This document shows positions 6,303 to 11,368 of a DNA stretch of 11,368 nt, in pieces (position 1 is the stretch's first letter; each line of letters starts with the position of its first letter). Source of the stretch: Bacillota bacterium (GTDB lineage Bacteria; Bacillota; Clostridia; Oscillospirales; Oscillospiraceae). The DNA is taken from positions 1 through 11,368 of the forward strand of contig WQUU01000167.1 of the NCBI GenBank assembly GCA_009781925.1, read 5' to 3'. The notes beneath the pieces were generated by a model. The model made no database searches. It was not told the origin of the DNA and saw only the letters and a program-made list of their open reading frames with translations. A program made the translations under genes and the position numbers.

Positions 6303-6779
6303 TCACCCCAGCGAGTCGTCCCCCGCAACCCACTCCCGCACCTCCACTGCCCTAAACCTGTCCGCCCCCGTGCGCAGGACGACCGCGCGGATGCCCGCGT
6401 TGATGATGAGCCTGCGGCACATGGCGCAGGGGGAGGGGTCTGTCAGCAATACGCCGGTCTTGGCGTCCCGGCCGACCAGATAGAGCGTCCCATCCAGCAT
6501 GTCCCGCCGGGCGGCGGAGATGATGGCGTTGGCCTCCGCGTGGACACTGCGGCAGAGCTCGTAGCGCTCCCCCGGGAGCAGACCCAGCTTGTCCCGGTAG
6601 CATTCGCCGAGATCGGTACAGTTGCTTCGCCCTCTGGGCGCGCCGTTGTAGCCGGTGGAGAGGATCTCGTCGCTCTTGACGATGATCGCCCCATATTTCC
6701 GGCGCAGGCAGGTGGAGCGGTTCAAAACCGCGTCCGCGATGTCCAGATAATAGTTCTCTTTACTGGTGCGTATATCCAT
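6303..6779 (-). CDS. dCMP deaminase (ComEB-like)
   Basis: The 158-residue enzyme deaminates dCMP to dUMP, feeding thymidylate synthesis. It carries the zinc-dependent cytidine/dCMP deaminase signature: His80-Ala-Glu82 within CRSVHAEANAI (zinc ligand plus proton shuttle) and Pro117-Cys-x-x-Cys121 within SPCAMCRRLI (two further ligands). The N-terminal YYLDIADAVLNRSTCLRRKYGAIIV..STGYNGAPRG part is typical of dCMP deaminases and differs from free cytidine deaminases. The start is ATG 6779, with GGAGG 8 nt upstream; a TTG at 6797 would extend the frame across that ribosome binding site and was rejected. It lies downstream of the SLH/L,D-transpeptidase gene on the same strand, with a 28-bp inverted repeat between; no promoter is evident just upstream. 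Composition matches the chromosome, not the AT-rich cassette, so it is probably a host gene. Confidence 0.9.
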   Translation of the reverse strand: MDIRTSKENYYLDIADAVLNRSTCLRRKYGAIIVKSDEILSTGYNGAPRGRSNCTDLGECYRDKLGLLPGERYELCRSVHAEANAIISAARRDMLDGTLYLVGRDAKTGVLLTDPSPCAMCRRLIINAGIRAVVLRTGADRFRAVEVREWVAGDDSLG

Positions 6780-6807
6780 AAAAGGAACCTCCGACAATTC
6801 ATGGAAC

Positions 6808-6875
6808 TGTAGGGGGCGATGCCCACATCGCCCCGCAACGCAAGAACCGGGGCGATGTGGGCATCGCCCCCTACA
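6808..6875. repeat. Perfect 28-bp inverted repeat made of two GTAGGGG-type palindromes
   Basis: The 28 bp at 6808-6835 (TGTAGGGGGCGATG, CCCACATCGCCCCG) recur as an exact reverse complement at 6848-6875, 12 nt apart. Each arm is itself a hairpin (GGGGCGATG-CCCA-CATCGCCCC), so the DNA or RNA can fold either as two small hairpins or one long one. The block starts 11 nt downstream of the L,D-transpeptidase stop and ends before the dCMP deaminase ribosome binding site. On transcripts it would probably end or stabilise the upstream message. Confidence 0.9.
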
Positions 6876-6886
6876 AGGTCGGAACC

Positions 6887-8734
6887 TCAGTACACCACCA
6901 CCGTCGTGTCATTCGGAATGTTATCGTAAATCCACCGGACATCCGCGTCATACATCCGCACACAGCCGTGGCTGATGGGATAACCGATGGAGGAATCGAT
7001 GAGGTAGTTGTGCTTGGGGTCATAGAGCCGGGAGTGAAAGGCATAGCCGCTGCCGACTTTGAAATTCACCACAGGGCGGACACAGTACGTAGACGTCGTC
7101 CATCCGGCGGCGGAGCGGCCAAAGATGGTATAGACACCTACGGGGGTCTGGGACTGAGTCGCGCCCGTGCCGCAGAGAAAGCTCTGGATGAGCGCCCAGT
7201 GCCCGGCGTAGCCCGCGAAGACGTTCACCCGCTGCATGGCAGTGCTCACCCAGCAGAGATACTGCGTCTTGCTGGAGTAACCTTTGGCGTTGATCCAAAT
7301 CTCCTTCTCAAAGCTCTGATAATCGTGGCTCAGCGCCCAACCCAGCGTCCAGTCGCCCTGATAGCCCGTGGTCACCAACTTGAGCACCCGATCTGTGTCG
7401 TATTGGTTGTAGTAGTCGTCGCCATAGTTCTGCAGCGTGAGTTCGGCGGTGGCGGAGACCATCTGATCCGCGCCGTCCACAGTCTGATAGCGGAGCTCCA
7501 GGCCCACCGCGCTGGAGAGGGCCATGTCCCGGCTGTACTGGTAGTTATAGGTGAGCATCAGGCCCTGCTCCCCCGCCCGGAGGTTGAGGGTGATATCGCT
7601 GACCTTGACCCCGTCCACCGACCAGATGGCCTCACAGACCTTCCCGGCGACCGGACTCGTGATATTTGCGGTGACCTGCAGCGCCTGCCCCGCCGGAAGC
7701 ACTGCCGGGGCGGACAGGCTGACTGTCACGCCCGTGATGCCCGAATCTTCCGCCTGGCGCACAGCCCCGGCCGCCGCGCCCGTGACCGTGTCGTTTTTGC
7801 CGGAGATCACGATTTCCGCCGGCGCGCCGTCCACTGTCACCTTCTGGCCGTCGCCGGTGACCTCCACCCTGCCGACACCCTGCCCGACGATAACGGGATC
7901 CCCCGCCTGACCCACCACCAGCGTGTCAATCCGCGCCGCGCCGGAGGCCGCGATTGTGACCGCCGCGCCCGTGGAGCCGGCGTAGACGAGCCTGCCGATG
8001 TGCGCCGAACCGCCGATGGTCAGCGTCATGGGCCTCTGCGCGCGGATCACCGCAAAGGGCGCGGCGACATCGGTCAGCGCGATGTCCGAAGCCGCGCAGT
8101 TAAACAAGAGTATATGGGGGACAATGCGGTAGTATATGGTGAGAAATTCCGCCCGGGTGATGAAGCTGTCCACCGCGAGTTTCCCGTCATAGCCGATGAA
8201 GACGCCGGCCTGTACCAGCAGGGCCATGGCCGTGCGCTCCTCCCCCTTGAGGGAGGCCCCGTCCGAAAAGGCCCCGAGCATGCTGCAGTCCGGCTCCGCC
8301 GCCGTATATTGGAAGGCCCGCGCCGTCAGCACGGCGGCGCCCCTGCGGGTGATGGGCTGGTCGAGCCCCGCGCCGCTGGGGACAATGCCGAGGGCAACGG
8401 CCCGCGCGGCGGCCTCGTAGTACCACTCCGAGCCGGAAAGACCCGTGGCCGCGGGGCTCGCCATCGTCTGCGCGTTTAGAATCCGGCAGAAAATCGTAAT
8501 CATCTGCGCGGCGGTGATGGGGTCATCGGGGCGGAACGTGCCGTCCGGATAGCCGAGCACGAGCCCGTCCCGCGCGCCGCGCTCGATGACATCCCGGGCC
8601 CAGTGGCCGGCGATATCCGAGAACACCGGCGTATCCGCCGCCAGGGCGGCGTTCGGCAGCAGCAGCGCCAGCCCCAGCGCAAAAATGAGCGGACGCAGTC
8701 TCCTCTTCCTCATGTCGGGCCGGATTTCGTCCAT
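6887..8734 (-). CDS. Secreted SLH-domain L,D-transpeptidase
   Basis: The start is ATG 8734 with GAAGGGGG 8 nt upstream; the frame runs further upstream but without start signals. The 615-residue protein has a signal peptide (RKRR, then a hydrophobic core LIFALGLALLLP, likely cleavage after ALA at residue 32). Three S-layer homology domains follow, at about 36-87 (FSDIAGHWARDVI...LGYPDGTFRPDDPITAAQ), 97-142 and 152-204; these bind cell-wall polymers and anchor the protein. Residues about 235-320 form short G/V/I-rich strands like a small beta-helix, and about 335-435 resemble an Ig-like domain. The C-terminal YkuD domain (about 445-615) has His567 and the active-site motif SHGCVRM with His589 and Cys591. 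It probably makes 3-3 peptidoglycan cross-links or attaches proteins to the wall. Its own promoter lies just upstream, divergent from the yerC-like gene. Confidence 0.9.
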   Translation of the reverse strand: MDEIRPDMRKRRLRPLIFALGLALLLPNAALAADTPVFSDIAGHWARDVIERGARDGLVLGYPDGTFRPDDPITAAQMITIFCRILNAQTMASPAATGLSGSEWYYEAAARAVALGIVPSGAGLDQPITRRGAAVLTARAFQYTAAEPDCSMLGAFSDGASLKGEERTAMALLVQAGVFIGYDGKLAVDSFITRAEFLTIYYRIVPHILLFNCAASDIALTDVAAPFAVIRAQRPMTLTIGGSAHIGRLVYAGSTGAAVTIAASGAARIDTLVVGQAGDPVIVGQGVGRVEVTGDGQKVTVDGAPAEIVISGKNDTVTGAAAGAVRQAEDSGITGVTVSLSAPAVLPAGQALQVTANITSPVAGKVCEAIWSVDGVKVSDITLNLRAGEQGLMLTYNYQYSRDMALSSAVGLELRYQTVDGADQMVSATAELTLQNYGDDYYNQYDTDRVLKLVTTGYQGDWTLGWALSHDYQSFEKEIWINAKGYSSKTQYLCWVSTAMQRVNVFAGYAGHWALIQSFLCGTGATQSQTPVGVYTIFGRSAAGWTTSTYCVRPVVNFKVGSGYAFHSRLYDPKHNYLIDSSIGYPISHGCVRMYDADVRWIYDNIPNDTTVVVY

Positions 8735-8767
8735 GGGAATACCCCCTTCTCTGTGTGAGGATACCCC

Positions 8768-8796
8768 AGTATACCGCAGGCCGTCAAATTTTTCAA
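8768..8796 (-). promoter_or_regulatory. Promoter of the SLH/L,D-transpeptidase gene
   Basis: Read on the minus strand, TTGAAA (8796-8791) and TATACT (8773-8768) are 17 nt apart, the same hexamers and spacing as the promoter of the AT-rich cassette. The leader to the start codon is about 27 nt, which fits the ribosome binding site position. Confidence 0.7.
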
Positions 8797-8815
8797 CCGA
8801 CAATATTCTTACAAT

Positions 8816-8848
8816 TTGCCCTTTACTTTCATGCTTTAATGTTATAAT
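8816..8848 (+). promoter_or_regulatory. Probable promoter of the YerC-like gene
   Basis: A perfect -10 box TATAAT lies at 8843-8848, 39 nt before the start codon at 8888. The -35 is weak: TTTACT (8822-8827) gives a 15-nt spacer and TTGCCC (8816-8821) a 21-nt one. It is back to back with the L,D-transpeptidase promoter, about 20 nt away. Confidence 0.5.
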
Positions 8849-8887
8849 ATAAGAAACAGACAAAAGACATATTTCCAGAGGTGTTCG

Positions 8888-9187
8888 ATGAACAAACACG
8901 GCAAAAAAGACCGGAATGTGGGGCTCTATCAGGCCATTTTGACCCTCAAGACCCCCGAGGAGTGCATGAACTTTTTCAGCGACCTGTGCACCGTCACGGA
9001 ACTGCAGGCCATGGAGCAGCGCTACCAGGTGGCCGAACTCCTGCGCCAGGGTCACATCTACAGCGACATTTTGGAGCGCACCGGCGCCTCCAGCGCCACC
9101 ATCAGCCGCGTCAACCGCAGCCTGCAATACGGCTCGGAGGGCTACAGCGTGGTCTTCGAGCGGCTGGGGATCGCGGAGGAGGCGTAG
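8888..9187 (+). CDS. yerC: YerC/YecD-like, TrpR-superfamily transcriptional regulator
   Basis: The 99-residue protein starts at ATG 8888 with AGAGGTG upstream. It matches the small YerC/YecD family of the Trp repressor superfamily in size and sequence: GLYQAILTLKTPEECMNFFSDLCTVTEL (helical dimer part), then MEQRYQVAELLRQGHIYSDILERTGASSATISRVNRSL (about residues 40-78), which contains the helix-turn-helix with the S-S-A-T-I-S-R-V recognition helix. TrpR-superfamily members bind DNA as dimers; the regulated genes in this family are not known to me. It is divergently transcribed from the L,D-transpeptidase gene, and the two share a promoter region, so cross-regulation is possible but unproven. 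The stop codon TAG (9185-9187) is part of a dispersed palindrome that also acts as terminator. Confidence 0.88.
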   Translation: MNKHGKKDRNVGLYQAILTLKTPEECMNFFSDLCTVTELQAMEQRYQVAELLRQGHIYSDILERTGASSATISRVNRSLQYGSEGYSVVFERLGIAEEA

Positions 9188-9214
9188 GGGCGGCCCTGCG
9201 CGGCCGCCCGCTTT
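9183..9214 (+). terminator. Terminator of the YerC-like gene formed by a GTAGGGG-type palindrome
   Basis: GGGCGGCC (9188-9195) pairs perfectly with GGCCGCCC (9202-9209) across a 6-nt loop, followed by GCTTTT. The unit begins CGTAGGGG, like the dispersed repeats, and its TAG is the stop codon of the preceding gene. The repeat therefore ends both translation and, probably, transcription. Confidence 0.7.
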
Positions 9215-9224
9215 TCCGCGCCCT

Positions 9225-9337
9225 GGGGGCCGTACACCAGGCGGCTGCACACTGTAGGGGCCGCACACTGGGCGACCCGTATTCGCATAGCCCCGCCCAG
9301 GGGGAATGCGGGACGCCCAGGGGGGCGTTCCCTACAA
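9225..9337. repeat. Cluster of GTAGGGG-type palindromes upstream of the repressor gene
   Basis: A forward unit at 9252-9283 (CTGTAGGGGCCGCACACT, GGGCGACCCGTATTC) and a reverse unit at about 9307-9337 (GCGGGACGCCCAGG, GGGGCGTTCCCTACA) form an inverted pair about 23 nt apart, the same layout as 1869-1946. Just before it, GGGGGCCGTACACCAGGCGGC (9225-9245, one base over 20 so read as GGGGCCGTACACCAGGCGGC) looks like a decayed copy of the first unit. The reverse unit ends 16 nt upstream of the repressor promoter's -35 box. Confidence 0.7.
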
Positions 9338-9352
9338 GGTCAAATTTTTTTC

Positions 9353-9381
9353 TTTACAAATACAACACTATGTTGTATAAT
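9353..9381 (+). promoter_or_regulatory. Promoter of the S24 repressor/radical SAM unit
   Basis: TTTACA (9353-9358) and TATAAT (9376-9381) are 17 nt apart. The spacer and the start region are occupied by two copies of an operator-like palindrome, so the promoter is almost certainly repressed by a dimeric protein, most simply the repressor encoded 37 nt downstream. Confidence 0.8.
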
Positions 9382-9403
9382 ACTCTGTACAACATATTGT
9401 TGT
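9360..9403. promoter_or_regulatory. Two operator palindromes ACAACA-N3-TGTTGT
   Basis: Operator 1 at 9360-9378 (ATACAACA-CTA-TGTTGTAT, perfect 8-bp arms) fills the -35/-10 spacer and touches the -10 box. Operator 2 at 9389-9403 (ACAACA-TAT-TGTTGT) covers the likely transcription start. Their centres are 27 bp apart. The shared consensus and the position fit autorepression by the XRE-S24 protein encoded directly downstream. I found no third copy of the pattern in the window. Confidence 0.8.
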
Positions 9404-9417
9404 GAGGTGAAACGGCG

Positions 9418-10002
9418 ATGTTCTCAGATCGGCTCAAATCCCTGCGCACAGCGGAGAGTCTGACCCAGGCGGAACTGGCCGCGCGTTTTCGGGTCACGCA
9501 GCAGGCCGTGGCCAGGTGGGAGCGCGGCAGCGCCTCCCCGGAACCGGGCATTGTGGCGAAATTGGCGGCCTTTTTCCGGGTCAGCGCGGACTATCTCCTG
9601 GGCGGGGAGGACACGCCCCCCTTCCCGCTTGTGAAAATCATCGGCGCGGTGAAGGCGGGTTATGACGGTTTTGCGGTGGAGGAAGCCCTGGGCCGCTCCC
9701 CCGCCGACGTGCGAGACGCGGAGGGCTACCGCTATCTCCTGGTACGCGGGGACTCCATGGAGCCCTACATCCGGGAGGGGGATCTGGCCCTGGTGCACCT
9801 GCAGCCCACGCTCAATAACGGCGATCTGGGCGTCATCCTCTATGGGGACGGCGAGGCCACATTAAAACGCTACCGCCGCATGGGCGACACCGTGCGCCTG
9901 GAGCCCTTCAACCGCGCGTACGACGCGGTGGAACTGGCGGGGGAGGACTTGGCGGGGCTGCGGATCTTCGGGAAAGTCGTGGAGACAAAGACGAGATGGT
10001 GA
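9418..10002 (+). CDS. XRE-family, S24-peptidase (LexA/CI-like) self-cleaving repressor
   Basis: The 194-residue protein starts at ATG 9418 with GAGGTGA upstream. Residues about 4-60 form an XRE helix-turn-helix (SLTQAELAARFRVTQQAVARWERG) with the usual SADYLLGG end. The C-terminal part is a LexA-like S24 peptidase: an Ala80-Gly81 cleavage site in GAVKAGYDG, the nucleophile Ser113 in VRGDSMEPYI, and the general base Lys150 in GEATLKRY. Such repressors cut themselves when activated RecA filaments form after DNA damage, releasing their operators. Two matching palindromes in its own promoter indicate autoregulation. The radical SAM gene starts 6 nt after the stop, so it is very likely in the same transcript and damage-inducible. 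The protein could be a leftover prophage repressor, but composition and gene context look chromosomal. Confidence 0.9.
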   Translation: MFSDRLKSLRTAESLTQAELAARFRVTQQAVARWERGSASPEPGIVAKLAAFFRVSADYLLGGEDTPPFPLVKIIGAVKAGYDGFAVEEALGRSPADVRDAEGYRYLLVRGDSMEPYIREGDLALVHLQPTLNNGDLGVILYGDGEATLKRYRRMGDTVRLEPFNRAYDAVELAGEDLAGLRIFGKVVETKTRW

Positions 10003-10008
10003 AATGAT

Positions 10009-11325
10009 ATGGATCTCATGGACAAACTCACAATCCTCACCAACGGCGCGAAGTATGACGCGGCCTGCACCTCCTCCGGCGCGGATCGCCCCGGCAAGAC
10101 CCTGGCCGCCGGCTGCTGCCACAGCTTCGCGGCGGACGGGCGCTGTGTCACGCTCTTAAAAGTCCTCCTCTCCAACAGCTGCGTCCACGACTGCAAATAC
10201 TGCGTCAACCGCGCCACCGCCGACGTGGAGCGCGCGTCCTTTACGCCGGAGGAACTGGCGGAACTCACCATGCAGTTCTACCGCCGCAACTACATCGAGG
10301 GGCTGTTCCTCAGCAGCGCCGTGTTGCGCAGTGCGGACTACACCATGGAGCGCATGATCGAGACCCTGTCCATTTTGCGCTACCGCTACAACTTCTGGGG
10401 TTACATCCACGCCAAGCTCATCCCCGGCGCGTCCCCGGAGCTGGTGCGCAAGCTCGGCTTTCTGGCCGACCGGCTCAGCGTGAACATCGAACTGCCCTCC
10501 GAGGACAGTTTAAAACTCCTGGCCCCCGGCAAGACCAAAGAGTCCATTTTGGCCCCCATGCGCCAGACGCGGGAGGAGATCACGGCGAGCGGCGAGGAAC
10601 TCGTGCGCTACAAGCACGCGCCCCGCTTCGCCACCGCCGGACAGGCCACCCAGATGATCGTCGGCGCGACAAAGGAGACGGATTTCCAGATTCTCCGCCT
10701 CTCCTCCGCCCTGTATAAAAAGTATAGCTTAAAGAGGGTGTTCTACTCGGCCTACATCTCCGTGGTGGAGGACAGCCGCCTCCCCGCCCTGTGCACCCCG
10801 CCGCCGCTTTTGCGGGAGCACCGCATCTACCAGGCGGACTTCCTCATGCGGCAGTACGGCTTTAGCTACGACGAGATTTTGAGCGAGGCGACGCCGGACT
10901 TTAACCCCTACCTGGACCCCAAGTGCAACTGGGCCATCAACAACCCCCAGTTTTTCCCCGTGGACGTGAACACGGCCCCGCTGGGAGTTCTATTGCGGGT
11001 ACCCGGCATCGGCCCCACCAGCGCGAAGCGCATCGTGGCCGCCCGAAAAAACGGCAAATTGGGCCTCGGCGAGCTCAAACGCATCGGCGTGGTCTTAAAG
11101 CGGGCGCAGTATTTTATATTGTGTTCCGACAACCCCCGGGGCCTCCGGCTGGAGCGGGAGACGACGGTCCGGGCGCTGATCGACCCGAAAATCTTCGCCT
11201 TCGGCGCGGAGCAGCTGAGCCTGTTCGACGGCGCCGCCGCCCGGGCTCTGCCCCCCATGGGGGAGGTCAAGTCGGTGTCGGCGGGCATTGAGGAGGCGGT
11301 GCTGTGTCTGGCGGGGAAGCTGTAG
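10009..11325 (+). CDS. Radical SAM / helix-hairpin-helix protein, putative DNA modification or repair (TIGR03916-like)
   Basis: The 438-residue protein has the radical SAM cluster motif C58-x3-C62-x2-C65 (SCVHDCKYC), with an earlier GCCHSF pair at Cys36/Cys37. Its length, the AKYDAACTSSG start, NFWGYIHAKLIPG (about 128-140) and the PDFNPYLDPKCNWA segment (about 296-309) fit the TIGR03916 family of putative DNA modification/repair radical SAM proteins, which is often encoded beside a uracil-DNA-glycosylase-like partner. A helix-hairpin-helix at about 328-345 (LLRVPGIGPTSAKRIVAAR) should bind DNA. Near the C-terminus, EQLSLF (401-406) matches the sliding-clamp-binding pentapeptide Q-L-[SD]-L-F. 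The start is ATG 10009 (10018 also possible), 6 nt after the repressor stop and with only a weak GGTG site, which suggests coupled translation. The chemical reaction is unknown. The expected partner gene is not visible in the 43 nt left after the stop. Confidence 0.9.
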   Translation: MDLMDKLTILTNGAKYDAACTSSGADRPGKTLAAGCCHSFAADGRCVTLLKVLLSNSCVHDCKYCVNRATADVERASFTPEELAELTMQFYRRNYIEGLFLSSAVLRSADYTMERMIETLSILRYRYNFWGYIHAKLIPGASPELVRKLGFLADRLSVNIELPSEDSLKLLAPGKTKESILAPMRQTREEITASGEELVRYKHAPRFATAGQATQMIVGATKETDFQILRLSSALYKKYSLKRVFYSAYISVVEDSRLPALCTPPPLLREHRIYQADFLMRQYGFSYDEILSEATPDFNPYLDPKCNWAINNPQFFPVDVNTAPLGVLLRVPGIGPTSAKRIVAARKNGKLGLGELKRIGVVLKRAQYFILCSDNPRGLRLERETTVRALIDPKIFAFGAEQLSLFDGAAARALPPMGEVKSVSAGIEEAVLCLAGKL

Positions 11326-11355
11326 GGCGCGGCGACCCCGACGCGCCGCCGCGGG
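11321..11355. repeat. Hairpin and possible GTAGGGG-type palindrome at the radical SAM stop codon
   Basis: TGTAGGG at 11321-11327 contains the stop codon, as in the YerC-like gene. Directly after it, CGCGGCG (11328-11334) pairs with CGCCGCG (11347-11353) across a 12-nt loop. The unit ends CGCGGG, similar to the CCCGC end of the other repeats but less regular, so membership in the family is uncertain. It could act as a terminator; there is a short T-run at 11365-11368 where the window ends. Confidence 0.45.
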
Positions 11356-11368
11356 TACATTCGATTTT

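Noticed and set aside
6857..8479. A 540-codon + strand open frame opposite the L,D-transpeptidase gene
   Set aside because: The minus-strand gene has a signal peptide, SLH domains and a complete active site; the + strand reading is Arg/His/Pro-rich with no recognisable domain and starts inside a repeat.
8735..9268. N-terminal extension of the L,D-transpeptidase frame across the divergent region
   Set aside because: It would run antisense through the YerC-like gene and place the signal peptide internally. ATG 8734 has a good ribosome binding site and promoter.

Overview
The window is high-GC DNA (hand counts of sample lines give about two thirds G+C) interrupted by one AT-rich block at about 3975-6260. 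The gene set points to a Gram-positive, clostridial bacterium, most likely in or near the Oscillospiraceae: a YerC/TrpR-like regulator, an SLH plus L,D-transpeptidase wall protein, a radical SAM protein of the TIGR03916 type, frequent TTG/GTG starts with strong GGAGG sites, and many dispersed GTAGGGG-type palindromes. The assignment is inferred from gene content and style, not from a marker gene.

Region 1 (1-3942, all + strand) is a prophage remnant. It holds the end of a terminase large subunit, a portal protein, the first part of a probable head-maturation (protease-like) protein, then a gpW/gp25-like baseplate wedge protein, a baseplate J protein and a DUF2313-type tail protein. Between the head fragment and the baseplate genes the reading frame jumps at about 1794-1815 into the last ~22 codons of what looks like a baseplate spike-type protein. 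Everything that should lie between (capsid, connectors, tail sheath/tube, tape measure) is missing, so this appears to be an internal deletion and the prophage cannot be functional on its own. Tail fibre and lysis genes are also absent.

Region 2 (about 3975-6206, + strand) is a self-contained AT-rich cassette: a textbook promoter (TTGAAA-17-TATACT), three tightly packed genes (239, 245 and 174 aa; the last pair overlaps by ATGA) and a strong terminator. None of the three is confidently recognised. The middle one is a HEAT-repeat-like protein. Composition and position at the end of a tail operon fit horizontally acquired prophage cargo, and an anti-phage role is a reasonable but unproven guess. 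This is the best candidate here for an undescribed system.

Region 3 (6303-8734, - strand) carries dCMP deaminase downstream of a secreted three-SLH L,D-transpeptidase, separated by a perfect 28-bp inverted repeat.

Region 4 (8888-11368, + strand) carries the YerC-like regulator, then a two-gene unit: an autoregulated XRE-S24 (LexA/CI-like, self-cleaving) repressor with two matching operators in its promoter, followed 6 nt later by a radical SAM/helix-hairpin-helix protein predicted to act on DNA and carrying a QLSLF sliding-clamp-type motif. The arrangement suggests damage-induced expression of a DNA repair or modification enzyme.

Throughout, short GTAGGGG...CCCGC palindromes occur in inverted pairs. 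In at least two intact genes and one gene remnant the TAG inside the repeat is the gene's stop codon.
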